From NCBI GenBank assembly GCA_964413365.1, contig CAYPRM010000009.1, positions 1 through 45,672 on the forward strand: a stretch of 45,672 bases of DNA, written 5' to 3'. Shown here piece after piece: positions 25,118 to 33,644 of this stretch (positions are counted from its first letter, which is position 1; the number at the start of each line of letters is the position of its first letter). The translations under genes and the position numbers were made by a program. The notes under the pieces are model-generated. The model made no database searches. It had not been told where the DNA came from and worked only from the letters and a program-made list of their open reading frames with translations. Source of the DNA: RGIG4608 sp964413365 (GTDB lineage: Bacteria; Bacillota; Clostridia; Oscillospirales; CAG-272).

Positions 25118-25516
25118 TCAAAGCTCTGCGACGTTTATTCTGCAGATCGCACGCTGAAGCTTTGCTCTTGCAACATCGAGGGATCTGGTGTCGCTTGAGA
25201 GGGAAATGGTCTCCTTCGCTCTGTCCCTTGCGAGCCTTGCGCGCTCAAGATCAATATCCTCCGCAAATTCAAAGGTTATCGCAACGAGCCGCACAGAGCC
25301 GCCCGAGACCGTTACGAAGCCTCCCGATACTGCCGCAAATCTGTCCTTGCCGCCGATCCTTATCCTCGCACGTCCCGTACCGAGTGCCGCCACGTAGTCG
25401 ATATGACCTGCCAGAAATTCCACATCGCCGTCAAGCGAGTGGACGAGCAGGCTCTCTATCATACCCTCAAAGGCGAGCCCGTCGGGTGTTACGACCTCAA
25501 GATGAAATTCCTTCAT
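25118..25516 (-). CDS. atpC: F1F0 ATP synthase epsilon subunit
   Basis: 132 residues. The N-terminal ten-strand beta barrel (FHLEVVTPDG, GDVEFLAGHIDYVAAL, GGFVTVSGGSVRLVA) is followed by a two-helix C-terminal hairpin rich in Arg/Lys/Ala. The subunit sits on the central stalk and can inhibit ATP hydrolysis. ATG at 25516 fits the family start; two GTG codons upstream are in frame but part of the weak GAGTGGTG binding region. Last gene of the operon. Confidence 0.93.
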   Translation of the reverse strand: MKEFHLEVVTPDGLAFEGMIESLLVHSLDGDVEFLAGHIDYVAALGTGRARIRIGGKDRFAAVSGGFVTVSGGSVRLVAITFEFAEDIDLERARLARDRAKETISLSSDTRSLDVARAKLQRAICRINVAEL

Positions 25517-25538
25517 ACCGTTCACCACTCAATAAGGC

Positions 25539-26936
25539 TTATCTGTCAAGGGATCTTGCTTTTTCCACTGCATCGTCAATAGTTCCGACGAAGAGGAAGG
25601 CACTCTCTGGCAGATCGTCGTGCTTGCCGTCGAGGATCTCGCGGAAGCCGCGTATCGTCTCCTTGATGGGCACGTACTTGCCCTGCATACCCGTAAACTG
25701 CTCAGCGACAGAGAAGGGCTGAGAGAGGAATCTCTGTATCTTTCTCGCACGGTTGACCACGAGCTTATCGTCCTCGGAGAGCTCGTCCATACCCATAATG
25801 GCAATTATGTCCTGAAGCTCCTTATATCTCTGCAATATCCTTTGAACGTCGCGCGCGACCTCATAATGCTCGATACCGACTATCTCGGGGGAAAGTATCC
25901 TCGAGGTGGATTCAAGGGGATCGACCGCAGGGTATATTCCGAGCGAGGCGATGCTTCTTGAAAGCACCGTGGTAGCGTCAAGGTGAGCAAAGGTCGTAGC
26001 AGGGGCAGGGTCCGTAAGGTCGTCCGCAGGCACATAGACTGCCTGAACCGAGGTTATCGAGCCGCGCTTCGTAGAGGTGATTCTCTCCTGAAGTGCACCC
26101 ATCTCAGTAGCAAGCGTGGGCTGATATCCGACCGCTGAGGGCATTCTTCCGAGAAGTGCGGATACCTCACTTCCTGCCTGTGTAAATCTGTAAATATTGT
26201 CTATGAAGAGCAGAACGTCCTGCCCCTCCTTGTCGCGGAAATACTCCGCCATGGTAAGTCCCGAGAGACCTACTCTCATTCTCGCTCCCGGAGGCTCGTT
26301 CATCTGACCGTAGACGAGAGCTGTCTTTGAGAGAACGCCCGACTCCTTCATCTCGTTATAGAGATCGTTACCCTCTCTCGTGCGCTCGCCGACGCCCGTA
26401 AATACGGATATGCCGCCATGCTCCTTGGCAACGTTATTTATAAGCTCCATAATAAGCACCGTTTTACCGACGCCTGCACCTCCAAAGAGACCTATCTTTC
26501 CGCCCTTAGTGTAGGGAGCAATAAGGTCGACGACCTTTATACCCGTCTCAAGTATCTCCGTAGCGCTCTCCTGCTCGGAATAGGGAGGGGGATCTCTGTG
26601 TATGCACCATCTCTCCGCATTTTCGGGAGCGGGGAGGTTGTCAATAGGCTCTCCGAGAAGGTTGAATATCCTTCCGAGAGTCTCCTGACCTACGGGCACG
26701 GTTATGCCCGTTCCCGTGTAGACCGCATCCATTCCTCTTGACATTCCGTCCGTGGAGGACATGGCAATGCATCTTACAACATCGTCACCGAGCTGGCTTG
26801 CCACCTCGCAGACGACCTTTTTGCCCTCGTGCTCTATCTCGATAGCACCGAGAAGGTCGGGGAGCTCGCCCTTCTCAAATCTGATATCAAGCACAGGGCC
26901 TATGATCTGTATTATTTTGCCGATGTTCTTTTTCAT
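25539..26936 (-). CDS. atpD: F1F0 ATP synthase beta subunit
   Basis: 465 residues. Catalytic subunit with Walker A GGAGVGKTV, catalytic Glu in GVGERTREGND, Walker B LLFIDNIYR, the ALLGRMPSAVGYQPTLATEMG block and the DELSEDD (DELSEED-type) sequence in the C-terminal domain that engages gamma. Start ATG with AAAGGA 10 bases before. Highly conserved and the firmest single call of the operon. Confidence 0.98.
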   Translation of the reverse strand: MKKNIGKIIQIIGPVLDIRFEKGELPDLLGAIEIEHEGKKVVCEVASQLGDDVVRCIAMSSTDGMSRGMDAVYTGTGITVPVGQETLGRIFNLLGEPIDNLPAPENAERWCIHRDPPPYSEQESATEILETGIKVVDLIAPYTKGGKIGLFGGAGVGKTVLIMELINNVAKEHGGISVFTGVGERTREGNDLYNEMKESGVLSKTALVYGQMNEPPGARMRVGLSGLTMAEYFRDKEGQDVLLFIDNIYRFTQAGSEVSALLGRMPSAVGYQPTLATEMGALQERITSTKRGSITSVQAVYVPADDLTDPAPATTFAHLDATTVLSRSIASLGIYPAVDPLESTSRILSPEIVGIEHYEVARDVQRILQRYKELQDIIAIMGMDELSEDDKLVVNRARKIQRFLSQPFSVAEQFTGMQGKYVPIKETIRGFREILDGKHDDLPESAFLFVGTIDDAVEKARSLDR

Positions 26937-26970
26937 CTGACTGATTTCCTTTCAAGCTATATGTGAGGAC

Positions 26971-27807
26971 TCAAAGCGCCTCCGCACCTGATACTATCTC
27001 CGTGATCTCCTGAGTGATCGCCGCCTGACGCGCTCTATTATAATGCAGCATCAGCTCGCCGATTATCTCCTCCGCATTCTTGTTGGCAGAGTTCATCGCC
27101 ATTCTCCTTGCTCCCGATTCCGAGGCGAGGCTCTCACAAAGAGCGGAGTAGAGAATACCGCCAATGTATTCGGGAATTATGCGGTCGAGCATCTCTGCAG
27201 GATCGCAGTCCATCTCGAAGCTATCGCTCGCCCTCTCGCTCGCAGGGCGGAGGGGAAGCAGAGTCTCGTAAACTGGTCTCTGCGTCATCATGGAAACAAA
27301 TTCCGTAAACACGAGGATCACTTCGGAATATTCACCCGAGGCAAAGCCGTTCGCAACTATCCTGCCGAGCGTGAGCACTGAGCCAACGCTCTGATCGCTA
27401 GCGTCTACAAAGGCGTCGGTATAGATATCATACCCTCTGTGCCTTGCGTATTCAAGGGATTTCTTGCCCACGGGAAGCCATATTGCACCCTTGCCGTTTT
27501 TCAGCGTCTCGACCGTCTTGAAGATGTTGGCGTTATATCCGCCCGCAAGTCCTCGGTCTCCTGCATAAACTATAAAGAGCGTCTTATCCGACTCCGCAGG
27601 TCTGAACCAATGCAGAGCCTCCTCGCAGTTTATCGAGGCGATGTCGTCTATGGCATCTCCGAGAGCCTGATAGAAGGGACGGGTACGCTCGACCGTTTCC
27701 TTGGCACGTCTGAGCTTTGAGGTAGCAACGAGCTCCATAGCCTTCGTTATCTGCATAGTGCTTTCAACACTACCGATACGTGCCTTTATGTCGTTCATTC
27801 CTGCCAT
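26971..27807 (-). CDS. atpG: F1F0 ATP synthase gamma subunit
   Basis: 278 residues. The N-terminal helix (MNDIKARIGSVESTMQITKAM with VATSKLRRA) and the C-terminal helix (NKNAEEIIGELMLHYNRARQAAITQEI) make the coiled-coil shaft that turns inside the alpha-beta ring. SDRGL-type GDRGLAGGYN is present. ATG at 27807 has GGAAG 9 bases upstream; ATG at 27798 is an alternative. Confidence 0.96.
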   Translation of the reverse strand: MAGMNDIKARIGSVESTMQITKAMELVATSKLRRAKETVERTRPFYQALGDAIDDIASINCEEALHWFRPAESDKTLFIVYAGDRGLAGGYNANIFKTVETLKNGKGAIWLPVGKKSLEYARHRGYDIYTDAFVDASDQSVGSVLTLGRIVANGFASGEYSEVILVFTEFVSMMTQRPVYETLLPLRPASERASDSFEMDCDPAEMLDRIIPEYIGGILYSALCESLASESGARRMAMNSANKNAEEIIGELMLHYNRARQAAITQEITEIVSGAEAL

Positions 27808-27837
27808 AGCTGTACACTTCCTTTCATGATCATAACG

Positions 27838-29346
27838 CTATTTTGTAAACCTTCCGACCACGCAGAGGATTGCCTCTTTGAGCTCGGATTCCGACTCGGG
27901 ACTGAGCTGACCTGTCGCTCTGATGGTCTGAAGAAGCTCGCTCTTGACCGCGACAAGATGCTCAAAGAGCTCGTCCTCGAAGCGGTGGATCTCGTCAACG
28001 GGTATGTCGCGAAGCATGTTATTGACCACAGCATAGATTATCGCGACCTGAAGCTCAACGGGAATGGGTGAGCTCCTGCCTTGCTTGAGCACCTCAACGA
28101 TCCTCGCACCCTGATCAAGTCTCTGCTTCGTGTCGGCATCAAGATCCGAGCCAAACTGTGCAAAGCCCTGAAGCTCACGGTACTGTGAGTAGAGAAGCTT
28201 GAGCGTTCCCGAGACCTTCTTCATAGCCTTGATCTGCGCATTTCCTCCAACACGGGAAACAGAGATACCTGGGTTTACCGCAGGTCTGATACCTGCATGG
28301 AAGAGCTGGGACTCAAGGAATATCTGACCGTCCGTTATCGAGATAACGTTCGTAGGAATATACGCCGATACGTCTCCTGCCTGAGTTTCTATAATGGGAA
28401 GGGCAGTAAGCGAGCCGCCTCCGCACTCATCGGAAAGCCTTGCGGCTCTCTCAAGAAGTCTTGAATGGAGATAGAATACGTCTCCGGGGTACGCCTCACG
28501 TCCCGGGGGTCTCCTTATAAGAAGGGAAAGTGCACGGTACGCCACCGCGTGCTTTGAGAGATCGTCATATACGATCAGCACGTCCTTGCCCTGCTCCATA
28601 AAATATTCACCCATAGTACAGCCTGCATAGGGAGCAATGTACTGAAGAGGAGCAGGATCGCTCGCGTTCGCCGATACTACTATGGTATAATCCATAGCAC
28701 CTGCTCTATACAGCGTATCAACAACGGACGTTACCGTGGATTGCTTCTGACCGATAGCAACATATATGCATATAACGCCCTTATCACGCTGATTGATTAT
28801 AGTATCCGTGGCTATGACCGTCTTACCCGTCTGCCTGTCGCCGATGATAAGCTCTCTCTGACCTCTGCCGATGGGAATCATCGAGTCTATTGCCTTTATA
28901 CCCGTCTGGAGGGGAACAGATACGGATTTTCTTTCGATAATACCGTATGCACGCCTCTCAATGGGACTGTATGTCGTAATGTCGATGGGGCCCTTGCCGT
29001 CAATAGGATTTCCGAGCGCATCCACGACTCTGCCTATGAGCTGATCTCCAACAGGAACGGAAACGACACGTCCCGTGCGCTTTACGATACTGCCCTCGCT
29101 TATTCCAACGTCGCTGCCGAGAAGAACGCAGCTGACGAAGGTCTCCTCAAGGTTGAGTGCCATTCCAAACGAGCCGTTCGAGAATTCGAGCAGCTCATTT
29201 GCCTTGCACTTATCAAGACCGTGCACTCTCGAGATGCCGTCGCCCACGGATATAACGTAGCCGATCTCGTCCTGACGAGTCTTTACCTCGTAATTACGGA
29301 TCTGCTCCTTTATTATTTTTGATATATCGTCTATTCTGGACTGCAT
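27838..29346 (-). CDS. atpA: F1F0 ATP synthase alpha subunit
   Basis: 502 residues. Non-catalytic nucleotide-binding subunit with Walker A GDRQTGKT, the alpha-specific Gln in IGQKQSTV, the block LSLLIRRPPGREAYPGDVFYLHSRLLERAA, and SVSRVGGNAQIKAM containing the conserved Arg finger. The N-terminal beta barrel carries VSVGDGISRVHGL. ATG after GGTGAAAAA. Confidence 0.98.
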   Translation of the reverse strand: MQSRIDDISKIIKEQIRNYEVKTRQDEIGYVISVGDGISRVHGLDKCKANELLEFSNGSFGMALNLEETFVSCVLLGSDVGISEGSIVKRTGRVVSVPVGDQLIGRVVDALGNPIDGKGPIDITTYSPIERRAYGIIERKSVSVPLQTGIKAIDSMIPIGRGQRELIIGDRQTGKTVIATDTIINQRDKGVICIYVAIGQKQSTVTSVVDTLYRAGAMDYTIVVSANASDPAPLQYIAPYAGCTMGEYFMEQGKDVLIVYDDLSKHAVAYRALSLLIRRPPGREAYPGDVFYLHSRLLERAARLSDECGGGSLTALPIIETQAGDVSAYIPTNVISITDGQIFLESQLFHAGIRPAVNPGISVSRVGGNAQIKAMKKVSGTLKLLYSQYRELQGFAQFGSDLDADTKQRLDQGARIVEVLKQGRSSPIPVELQVAIIYAVVNNMLRDIPVDEIHRFEDELFEHLVAVKSELLQTIRATGQLSPESESELKEAILCVVGRFTK

Positions 29347-29361
29347 TTTTTCACCAACTTT

Positions 29362-29907
29362 TTATATTATTAGATCCTTCAGGCTCTGCTCGAAGCCATC
29401 AAGCCTCGTTTTCAGCGAGCCATCTATCTGCTTGCCCATGTATCTGAGCTTCATACCGCCGAGTATGGACGGATCGACGGTGTTATTGACTACGATCTGC
29501 TTCCCCGTGATCGCTCCAAGGCGGTCAGCAAGTCTCTCCGACTGCACGGCAGTGAGGGGAATACTCGATATCGCCTCAACCCTCTCGATTCCATGAAGCT
29601 CATCATAGCTCGAGGTGTAAGCGTCGCAGATCCTTGGGATCATATACGCGAGCCTACGCTCGGATAGGAGCTTCAAAAGATTTACAAGGTCGCGATCAAG
29701 CGTACCGAAGGACTCCTCGACAAGACCGACTCTCTCCTCACGTGCGAGGGCAGGGGTGTCGAGCAGCTTTACATAATCGGGCTCTGCGGAGAGAGCGGCA
29801 GCAACTGTCGTAAGGTCATCCATAACGGTCTCGACCTTGCCGAGCTCGCACGCTATCTCAAAGAGCGCATCACCGTAGCTCTTGGCATTATTGTCAACGT
29901 ATGCCAT
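29362..29907 (-). CDS. atpH: F1F0 ATP synthase delta subunit
   Basis: 181 residues. N-terminal helical bundle (YGDALFEIACELGKVE), later VEAISSIPLTAVQSERLADRLG and a C-terminal strand pattern (VDPSILGGMKLRYMGKQIDGSL) diagnostic of OSCP/delta. It ties the peripheral b stalk to the top of F1. ATG at 29907 lies 1 base after the atpF stop, with GGTGA inside atpF as binding site; an in-frame ATG at 29922 overlaps atpF further. Confidence 0.94.
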   Translation of the reverse strand: MAYVDNNAKSYGDALFEIACELGKVETVMDDLTTVAAALSAEPDYVKLLDTPALAREERVGLVEESFGTLDRDLVNLLKLLSERRLAYMIPRICDAYTSSYDELHGIERVEAISSIPLTAVQSERLADRLGAITGKQIVVNNTVDPSILGGMKLRYMGKQIDGSLKTRLDGFEQSLKDLII

Positions 29908-29908
29908 A

Positions 29909-30421
29909 TCATTCACCAACATTGTCTATGAACGAATCAATAAGGTCGGCGTGCTCGCCCTCGGATATCTCGCGTCCGATGACAGCACCAGCGATCTCGA
30001 TAGCCATATCCGAGACCTCGTTCTTGACCTCGCTGAGCGCGCGCTTTTTTTCAAGAGCGATCTGCTCCTCAGCGCGCTCGTAGATCCTTGATGCCTCCGC
30101 CTGAGCGTCTCTGAGGATATCCTCCTCCTTGAGCTGAGCCCTGCGCACGGCATTCTTCAGTATCTCCTCGCTCTCATCGTTAGCCGAGCGGAGCTTTTCC
30201 TCGTAGAGAGCCTTGCTCCTGTCAGCCTCCTTTTCGGCGTTTTCAGCGTTTTCGTACATATCGTCGATCTCCTTCTGCCTTGCGTCTATCATATTCTTCA
30301 TAGGCACGAAGAGAAGCTTTTTGAGAAACAGATACAAAATAAGCAGGTTACACCATGCAAATAACATCGTCCAGACATTTACGCCAACAAACGATTCAAA
30401 AGCATCTATTACTACACTCAT
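29909..30421 (-). CDS. atpF: F1F0 ATP synthase b subunit
   Basis: 170 residues. One N-terminal membrane helix (WTMLFAWCNLLILYLFLKKLLF with VPMKNMI after it) and then a long charged coiled coil typical of the peripheral stalk (KEIDDMYENAENAEKEADRS). GGGAG precedes the ATG. Only one b gene is present, so the stalk is a b homodimer. Confidence 0.95.
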   Translation of the reverse strand: MSVVIDAFESFVGVNVWTMLFAWCNLLILYLFLKKLLFVPMKNMIDARQKEIDDMYENAENAEKEADRSKALYEEKLRSANDESEEILKNAVRRAQLKEEDILRDAQAEASRIYERAEEQIALEKKRALSEVKNEVSDMAIEIAGAVIGREISEGEHADLIDSFIDNVGE

Positions 30422-30444
30422 TATGTTCTCCCAGAATTACAGAA

Positions 30445-30681
30445 TTAAAGAACTCCCATAAATATGAGAAGAAGGGATACGACGAGTGAGTAGATACCCG
30501 TGGTCTCCGTAATAGCACAGCCAAGTATCATATTGGTACGAAGCGTTCCTGCCATCTCGGGCTGACGCGCCATTGCCTCAAGCGCCTTACCGACCGCATT
30601 ACCTTCTCCGACTGCAGGGCCGATAGCTCCAAGTCCCATACAAATAGCCGCGCCAAGCGCTCTTGCTGCATTAACATCCAT
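30445..30681 (-). CDS. atpE: F1F0 ATP synthase c subunit, two-carboxylate (probably Na+-binding) rotor
   Basis: 78 residues, two helices joined by the polar ARQPEM loop. Helix 1 has GPAVGEGNAVGKALE; helix 2 has ITETTGIYSLV. Aligned to the Na+-binding c subunit of Ilyobacter tartaricus (Q32, V63, E65, S66, T67, Y70), this protein has E26 where Q32 lies, plus I57, E59, T60, T61 and Y64. The Glu/Glu pair 33 residues apart matches the two-carboxylate motif described for the Fusobacterium nucleatum Na+ rotor. TGIY is the Na+ type, unlike proton rings. I infer Na+ coupling. AAGGAG precedes the ATG. Confidence 0.95.
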   Translation of the reverse strand: MDVNAARALGAAICMGLGAIGPAVGEGNAVGKALEAMARQPEMAGTLRTNMILGCAITETTGIYSLVVSLLLIFMGVL

Positions 30682-30719
30682 TTTTAAGTTCTCCTTTGCT
30701 TTTTATAATTTTGTTTTGA

Positions 30720-31529
30720 TCATTTATTTGTATCGGCTTCCTCGGGCGGAGGTGGACATGCACCTGCCACGTATACCATCGTGAGCAGGCAAAATACGAA
30801 CGCCTGCACGAAGGATGAGAAGAAGTCGAAATACAACGAAAGAAATGCCGGGATACCCACCTGAAGAACGGGCGGGATCAGCGATGCGATATACGCAGGG
30901 AGCCACGAGAATATAGCCTTCGAGGCTACCGCAAGTGCGGCGTATATCAATGCGGTGAGCACCGAGCCGCCCGCGACGTTACCGAAATGACGGAACGCCA
31001 TGGATATGGGCTGAGCGATCTCACTTACTATGTTCATCGGCGTCATTACCGCAATGGGCTCCGTAAAGCCCTTGAGCCAGCCGATAAAGCCGTTATTCTT
31101 TATGCTGTGATACCAGACGAGTCCCGTCGTAACGAGCGCGTACGCGAGCGTAACGGAGAGATCCGCCGTAGTCGAGCGGAAGATCATAGTCGTTCCTATC
31201 AGGCTTCCGCATATACACGAGAGGAAGAGCGTTCCGATATACGGGGCAAATTTCATATTATGCTTACCCATCGTCTCCTCAACGAGCTTGTACAACATTC
31301 CGATGAGCTTTTCAACAATGACCTGAATGCCGCCAGGACGCTTTTCGATCCTTCTCGATACCGCATACGCAAGTATGATAAGAAGCACCGTTACAACGAA
31401 CAGCGAGACCGTCGTCTGCGTAATAAAATTGCCGAAGTTGCCGAAAATGTCGACCATCGTGCCAGCGAATGCCTCATAGAGCTCGTCTATTCTGACAAAA
31501 ACCTTAGGTCCTGTAACCGATATTTCCAA
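30720..31529 (-). CDS. atpB: F1F0 ATP synthase a subunit
   Basis: 269 residues with five to six membrane helices. The essential stator arginine is R180 in SMAFRHFGNVAGG, facing the rotor carboxylates. The two ion half-channels are formed by helices around NMKFAPYIGTLF and PPVLQVGIPAFLSL. The start is a TTG at 31529: AGAGG lies 9 bases before it within the end of atpI, and no ATG occurs until residue 25, which would remove the N-terminus. The C-terminal tail CPPPPEEAD is proline- and acid-rich. Confidence 0.95.
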   Translation of the reverse strand: MEISVTGPKVFVRIDELYEAFAGTMVDIFGNFGNFITQTTVSLFVVTVLLIILAYAVSRRIEKRPGGIQVIVEKLIGMLYKLVEETMGKHNMKFAPYIGTLFLSCICGSLIGTTMIFRSTTADLSVTLAYALVTTGLVWYHSIKNNGFIGWLKGFTEPIAVMTPMNIVSEIAQPISMAFRHFGNVAGGSVLTALIYAALAVASKAIFSWLPAYIASLIPPVLQVGIPAFLSLYFDFFSSFVQAFVFCLLTMVYVAGACPPPPEEADTNK

Positions 31530-31531
31530 AA

Positions 31532-31993
31532 TTACATACCTCTTTTCTTTTTAATAAATTCCGAAAGATATATCAGTGGCTTATAGACCACGAGAGGGAC
31601 AAGGAGCGAGATTGGATCGAACTGACGCGTGATCAGCGCACCCACGAGCACCGCGATCATGACCACATTTCGTAAAATGTACGATTTTGTCATGGCGTTC
31701 TGCACGCTGAGCTTGTGCTCTGCGGAAAATTTCTCCGCCTCCTCATCGGTCATCTCACGATCTCCGCGCTCGCCGATGTAGTTTTCAACTATTCTGTTTA
31801 CGGAGAGGGAAAGCGCAATAAAATTGCCTATCGCCACTATTGCACCGAGAACGGAGCCTGTGAGCACGGTATAGTCAAATCTTCCGATAGCCAGATATAC
31901 AAGGCATATCAGTGCGGCTACCACAGCCTCACCGACGGCGAGGCACACTATATCCGTGCGATCATTTTTCTTCATTTCGCTCATTTCGCTCAT
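31532..31993 (-). CDS. atpI: ATP synthase operon protein AtpI-like
   Basis: 153 residues with four hydrophobic helices (VVAALICLVYLAIG, LGAIVAIGNFIAL, NVVMIAVLVGAL, ISLLVPLVVYKPLIYL), the layout of the ATP synthase I family. Members help c-ring assembly or Mg supply. AGGAGG lies 5 bases before ATG at 31993. The first residues MSEMSEMKKN come from a 9-bp tandem repeat that is also the 3' end of atpZ in another frame. Sequence identity in this family is low, so the call rests on size, topology and place. Confidence 0.82.
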   Translation of the reverse strand: MSEMSEMKKNDRTDIVCLAVGEAVVAALICLVYLAIGRFDYTVLTGSVLGAIVAIGNFIALSLSVNRIVENYIGERGDREMTDEEAEKFSAEHKLSVQNAMTKSYILRNVVMIAVLVGALITRQFDPISLLVPLVVYKPLIYLSEFIKKKRGM

Positions 31994-32258
31994 TTTTCCT
32001 CCTTCTGCTGTTGGTGGTCTTTTTCTGCTTTTCGATGCCCTCAAGCGTCGTCATAGCCTGAAGAACGAACCTTATCATTGATATTCCCCCTGCAAGCGTT
32101 CCTACCGTAACTGCAACAGCGTAGGTCCACACGGGGAAGGAGAGCTTATCAACGAGCAGCCACGCTATAAAAAGCGAGCCACCCATGCCGAAAAGCAGAC
32201 TGAATACTGCCTGAAAAACGACATTGGCAATATAAAATGCGTTGTAAAAGCCCTTCAT
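31962..32258 (-). CDS. atpZ: AtpZ/AtpI family small membrane protein
   Basis: 98 residues, two membrane helices (FQAVFSLLFGMGGSLFIAWL and WTYAVAVTVGTLAGGISM) with the GGSLFIAW and GTLAGGISM glycine patterns of the AtpZ family, and a very basic C-terminus. First gene of the atp operon. ATG at 32258 has GGAGAGGA upstream. It overlaps atpI by 32 bp. AtpZ/AtpI pairs are reported to help Mg2+/Ca2+ handling or assembly of the synthase. Confidence 0.85.
   Translation of the reverse strand: MKGFYNAFYIANVVFQAVFSLLFGMGGSLFIAWLLVDKLSFPVWTYAVAVTVGTLAGGISMIRFVLQAMTTLEGIEKQKKTTNSRRRKNERNERNEEK
31973..31990. repeat. 9-bp tandem repeat in the atpZ/atpI overlap
   Basis: CATTTCGCT occurs twice in tandem, with a third partial copy. 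On the minus strand it encodes NERNERNE at the end of atpZ and MSEMSEMK at the start of atpI in another frame. Confidence 0.85.
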
Positions 32259-32295
32259 ATACGTCCTCTCCGAAATTTGCAATGTTTACCATAAA

Positions 32296-32325
32296 ATTAT
32301 ACCACAATATCGCATTAAAAATCAA
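32296..32325 (-). promoter_or_regulatory. Promoter of the atp operon
   Basis: Minus strand TTGATT, 18 bp, TATAAT with an extended TGG ahead of the -10, about 35 bp upstream of atpZ. Confidence 0.8.
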
Positions 32326-32408
32326 GTATTTATATGAAAGTTCTATTAATGAATAAATAAAATTTACAATTTTGTCGAAATAAATGAAGGATCTGATATT
32401 TCCGCACT

Positions 32409-33407
32409 CTATATAAGCGTCGGTGCGCATATCAGAGCACGGCGCAAACGTGAATATATCCTGCAGAGTAAGGACGGCGGCAAAGGATTTTCACCGCGTC
32501 CACATTCGAGCGTGAGAGAGGGAAGACCGAGCTCTCCGACGAGCCAATCCGTAAAGCCGCCGTATGCCGCCGCTCCCTTGGGAACGGCAAGAGCGTATGC
32601 AGTCATATCCGCCACGCGCCGCGCGATCCTCTCACATTCGGATGTGCATCTTCCGCCACTCGTATAATATATTTCCTCACCTTGGGTGTGAAGCGTCAGT
32701 GCGAGGGAGGGTGGGGCATAGCGCACGAAATTGCAGATTGCGTGCACCTCAGGCTCGGACTCGGGATATTCGCCGCTATACCGAGTCGGCGCGCCGCGAT
32801 ATATGCCCAGAGATCTCTCTATGACCTTATAATCCTCAAAACCCGAGTTGTAATTGTGATTGAGATCGACTCCGCGTGCGTTCGCCTGCCAGCGTGATAT
32901 ATCCGTGCCATCGCACATAGCGATCACACGCTCCCTTAGTATCCCCGCACTCTCAATTCCGTGAATGGCGTAGTCCACCCCGTCGGGATTGAGCATGGGC
33001 ACGATGTGTATGCGTCTTAACCTCAGCATCGTCCTCACCGATACGCCAAATAACACAAGATCACGCTCGTATGCCTCCGCGATCTCACGGACAAGAAGTA
33101 CAAGCAGCGCCGAGGTAATCCATTCCATGCCGTGGTGAGCACCTATGTAGAGCACGCTCCTCTCACCGCTCCCGAGCGATAGGAGGGGAATACTGCGTCC
33201 GAGTATGCTCGTGCCGATAACGCCCGTCCCGATCCATGGGTATCTCTCTCCAATCTCACGCACAAAGGCGGTGAGTGCCAAATGATCAAAATATTCAAAA
33301 ACGCCCTCTCCAAGCACAGATATACCCAAAACAGACCCCTCCGCACAGCCTTTCGGCATTACTTTATAAAAATAATATGAAAAAGCGTTAAAATTGTTTA
33401 CGAGCAT
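32409..33407 (-). CDS. M14-family zinc carboxypeptidase-like protein
   Basis: 332 residues. The M14 zinc site is seen in order: HHGMEW (H92 and E95 as HxxE), the third ligand His in LTLHTQGEEIYY, and the catalytic Glu in SLTLECGRGENPLP. NPDGVDYA and ARGVDLNHNY with the substrate-binding Arg are also typical. No signal peptide or LysM domain is present, so it is probably cytosolic, as for peptide-recycling MpaA-like or gamma-D-glutamyl-diaminopimelate peptidases; the substrate is inference. ATG at 33407 has only a weak GGAAA; an alternative start is ATG at 33359. It lies downstream of tRNA-Thr and its terminator; no clear promoter or terminator of its own was found. Confidence 0.87.
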   Translation of the reverse strand: MLVNNFNAFSYYFYKVMPKGCAEGSVLGISVLGEGVFEYFDHLALTAFVREIGERYPWIGTGVIGTSILGRSIPLLSLGSGERSVLYIGAHHGMEWITSALLVLLVREIAEAYERDLVLFGVSVRTMLRLRRIHIVPMLNPDGVDYAIHGIESAGILRERVIAMCDGTDISRWQANARGVDLNHNYNSGFEDYKVIERSLGIYRGAPTRYSGEYPESEPEVHAICNFVRYAPPSLALTLHTQGEEIYYTSGGRCTSECERIARRVADMTAYALAVPKGAAAYGGFTDWLVGELGLPSLTLECGRGENPLPPSLLCRIYSRLRRALICAPTLI

Positions 33408-33447
33408 CTTGAAATTTCCGAAAAAATAGTATATAATTATGGGGAAA

Positions 33448-33476
33448 GAAAAAAGCGGACCACAAAGTGATCCGCT
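33448..33476 (-). terminator. Intrinsic terminator after tRNA-Thr
   Basis: Minus strand AGCGGATCAC-TTT-GTGGTCCGCT followed by TTTTTTC; one mismatch in a 10-bp stem. Confidence 0.87.
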
Positions 33477-33482
33477 ATTGAT

Positions 33483-33558
33483 TGGAGCTAGTGAAAAGAC
33501 TCGAACTTTCGACCTGCTGATTACGAATCAGCTGCACTACCGACTGTGCTACACTAGC
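33483..33558 (-). tRNA. tRNA-Thr (anticodon CGT), CCA encoded
   Basis: Acceptor GCTAGTG pairs with CACTAGC. D arm GCAC..GTGC, anticodon arm GCTGA-TTCGTAA-TCAGC giving CGT, T arm GAAAG-TTCGAGT-CTTTT. Discriminator U and encoded CCA. It reads ACG codons. Confidence 0.95.
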
Positions 33559-33578
33559 AACCGTCAAACGACTTGTAT

Positions 33579-33607
33579 ATTTTATCACTTAATTTGCAAT
33601 TTGTCAA
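33579..33607 (-). promoter_or_regulatory. Promoter of tRNA-Thr
   Basis: Minus strand TTGACA, 17 bp, TAAAAT preceded by TGA (extended -10), about 20 bp before the tRNA. Confidence 0.85.
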
Positions 33608-33644
33608 GTGAAATTCAAAAAATATTTTTAAAAATGGAGAAAAA

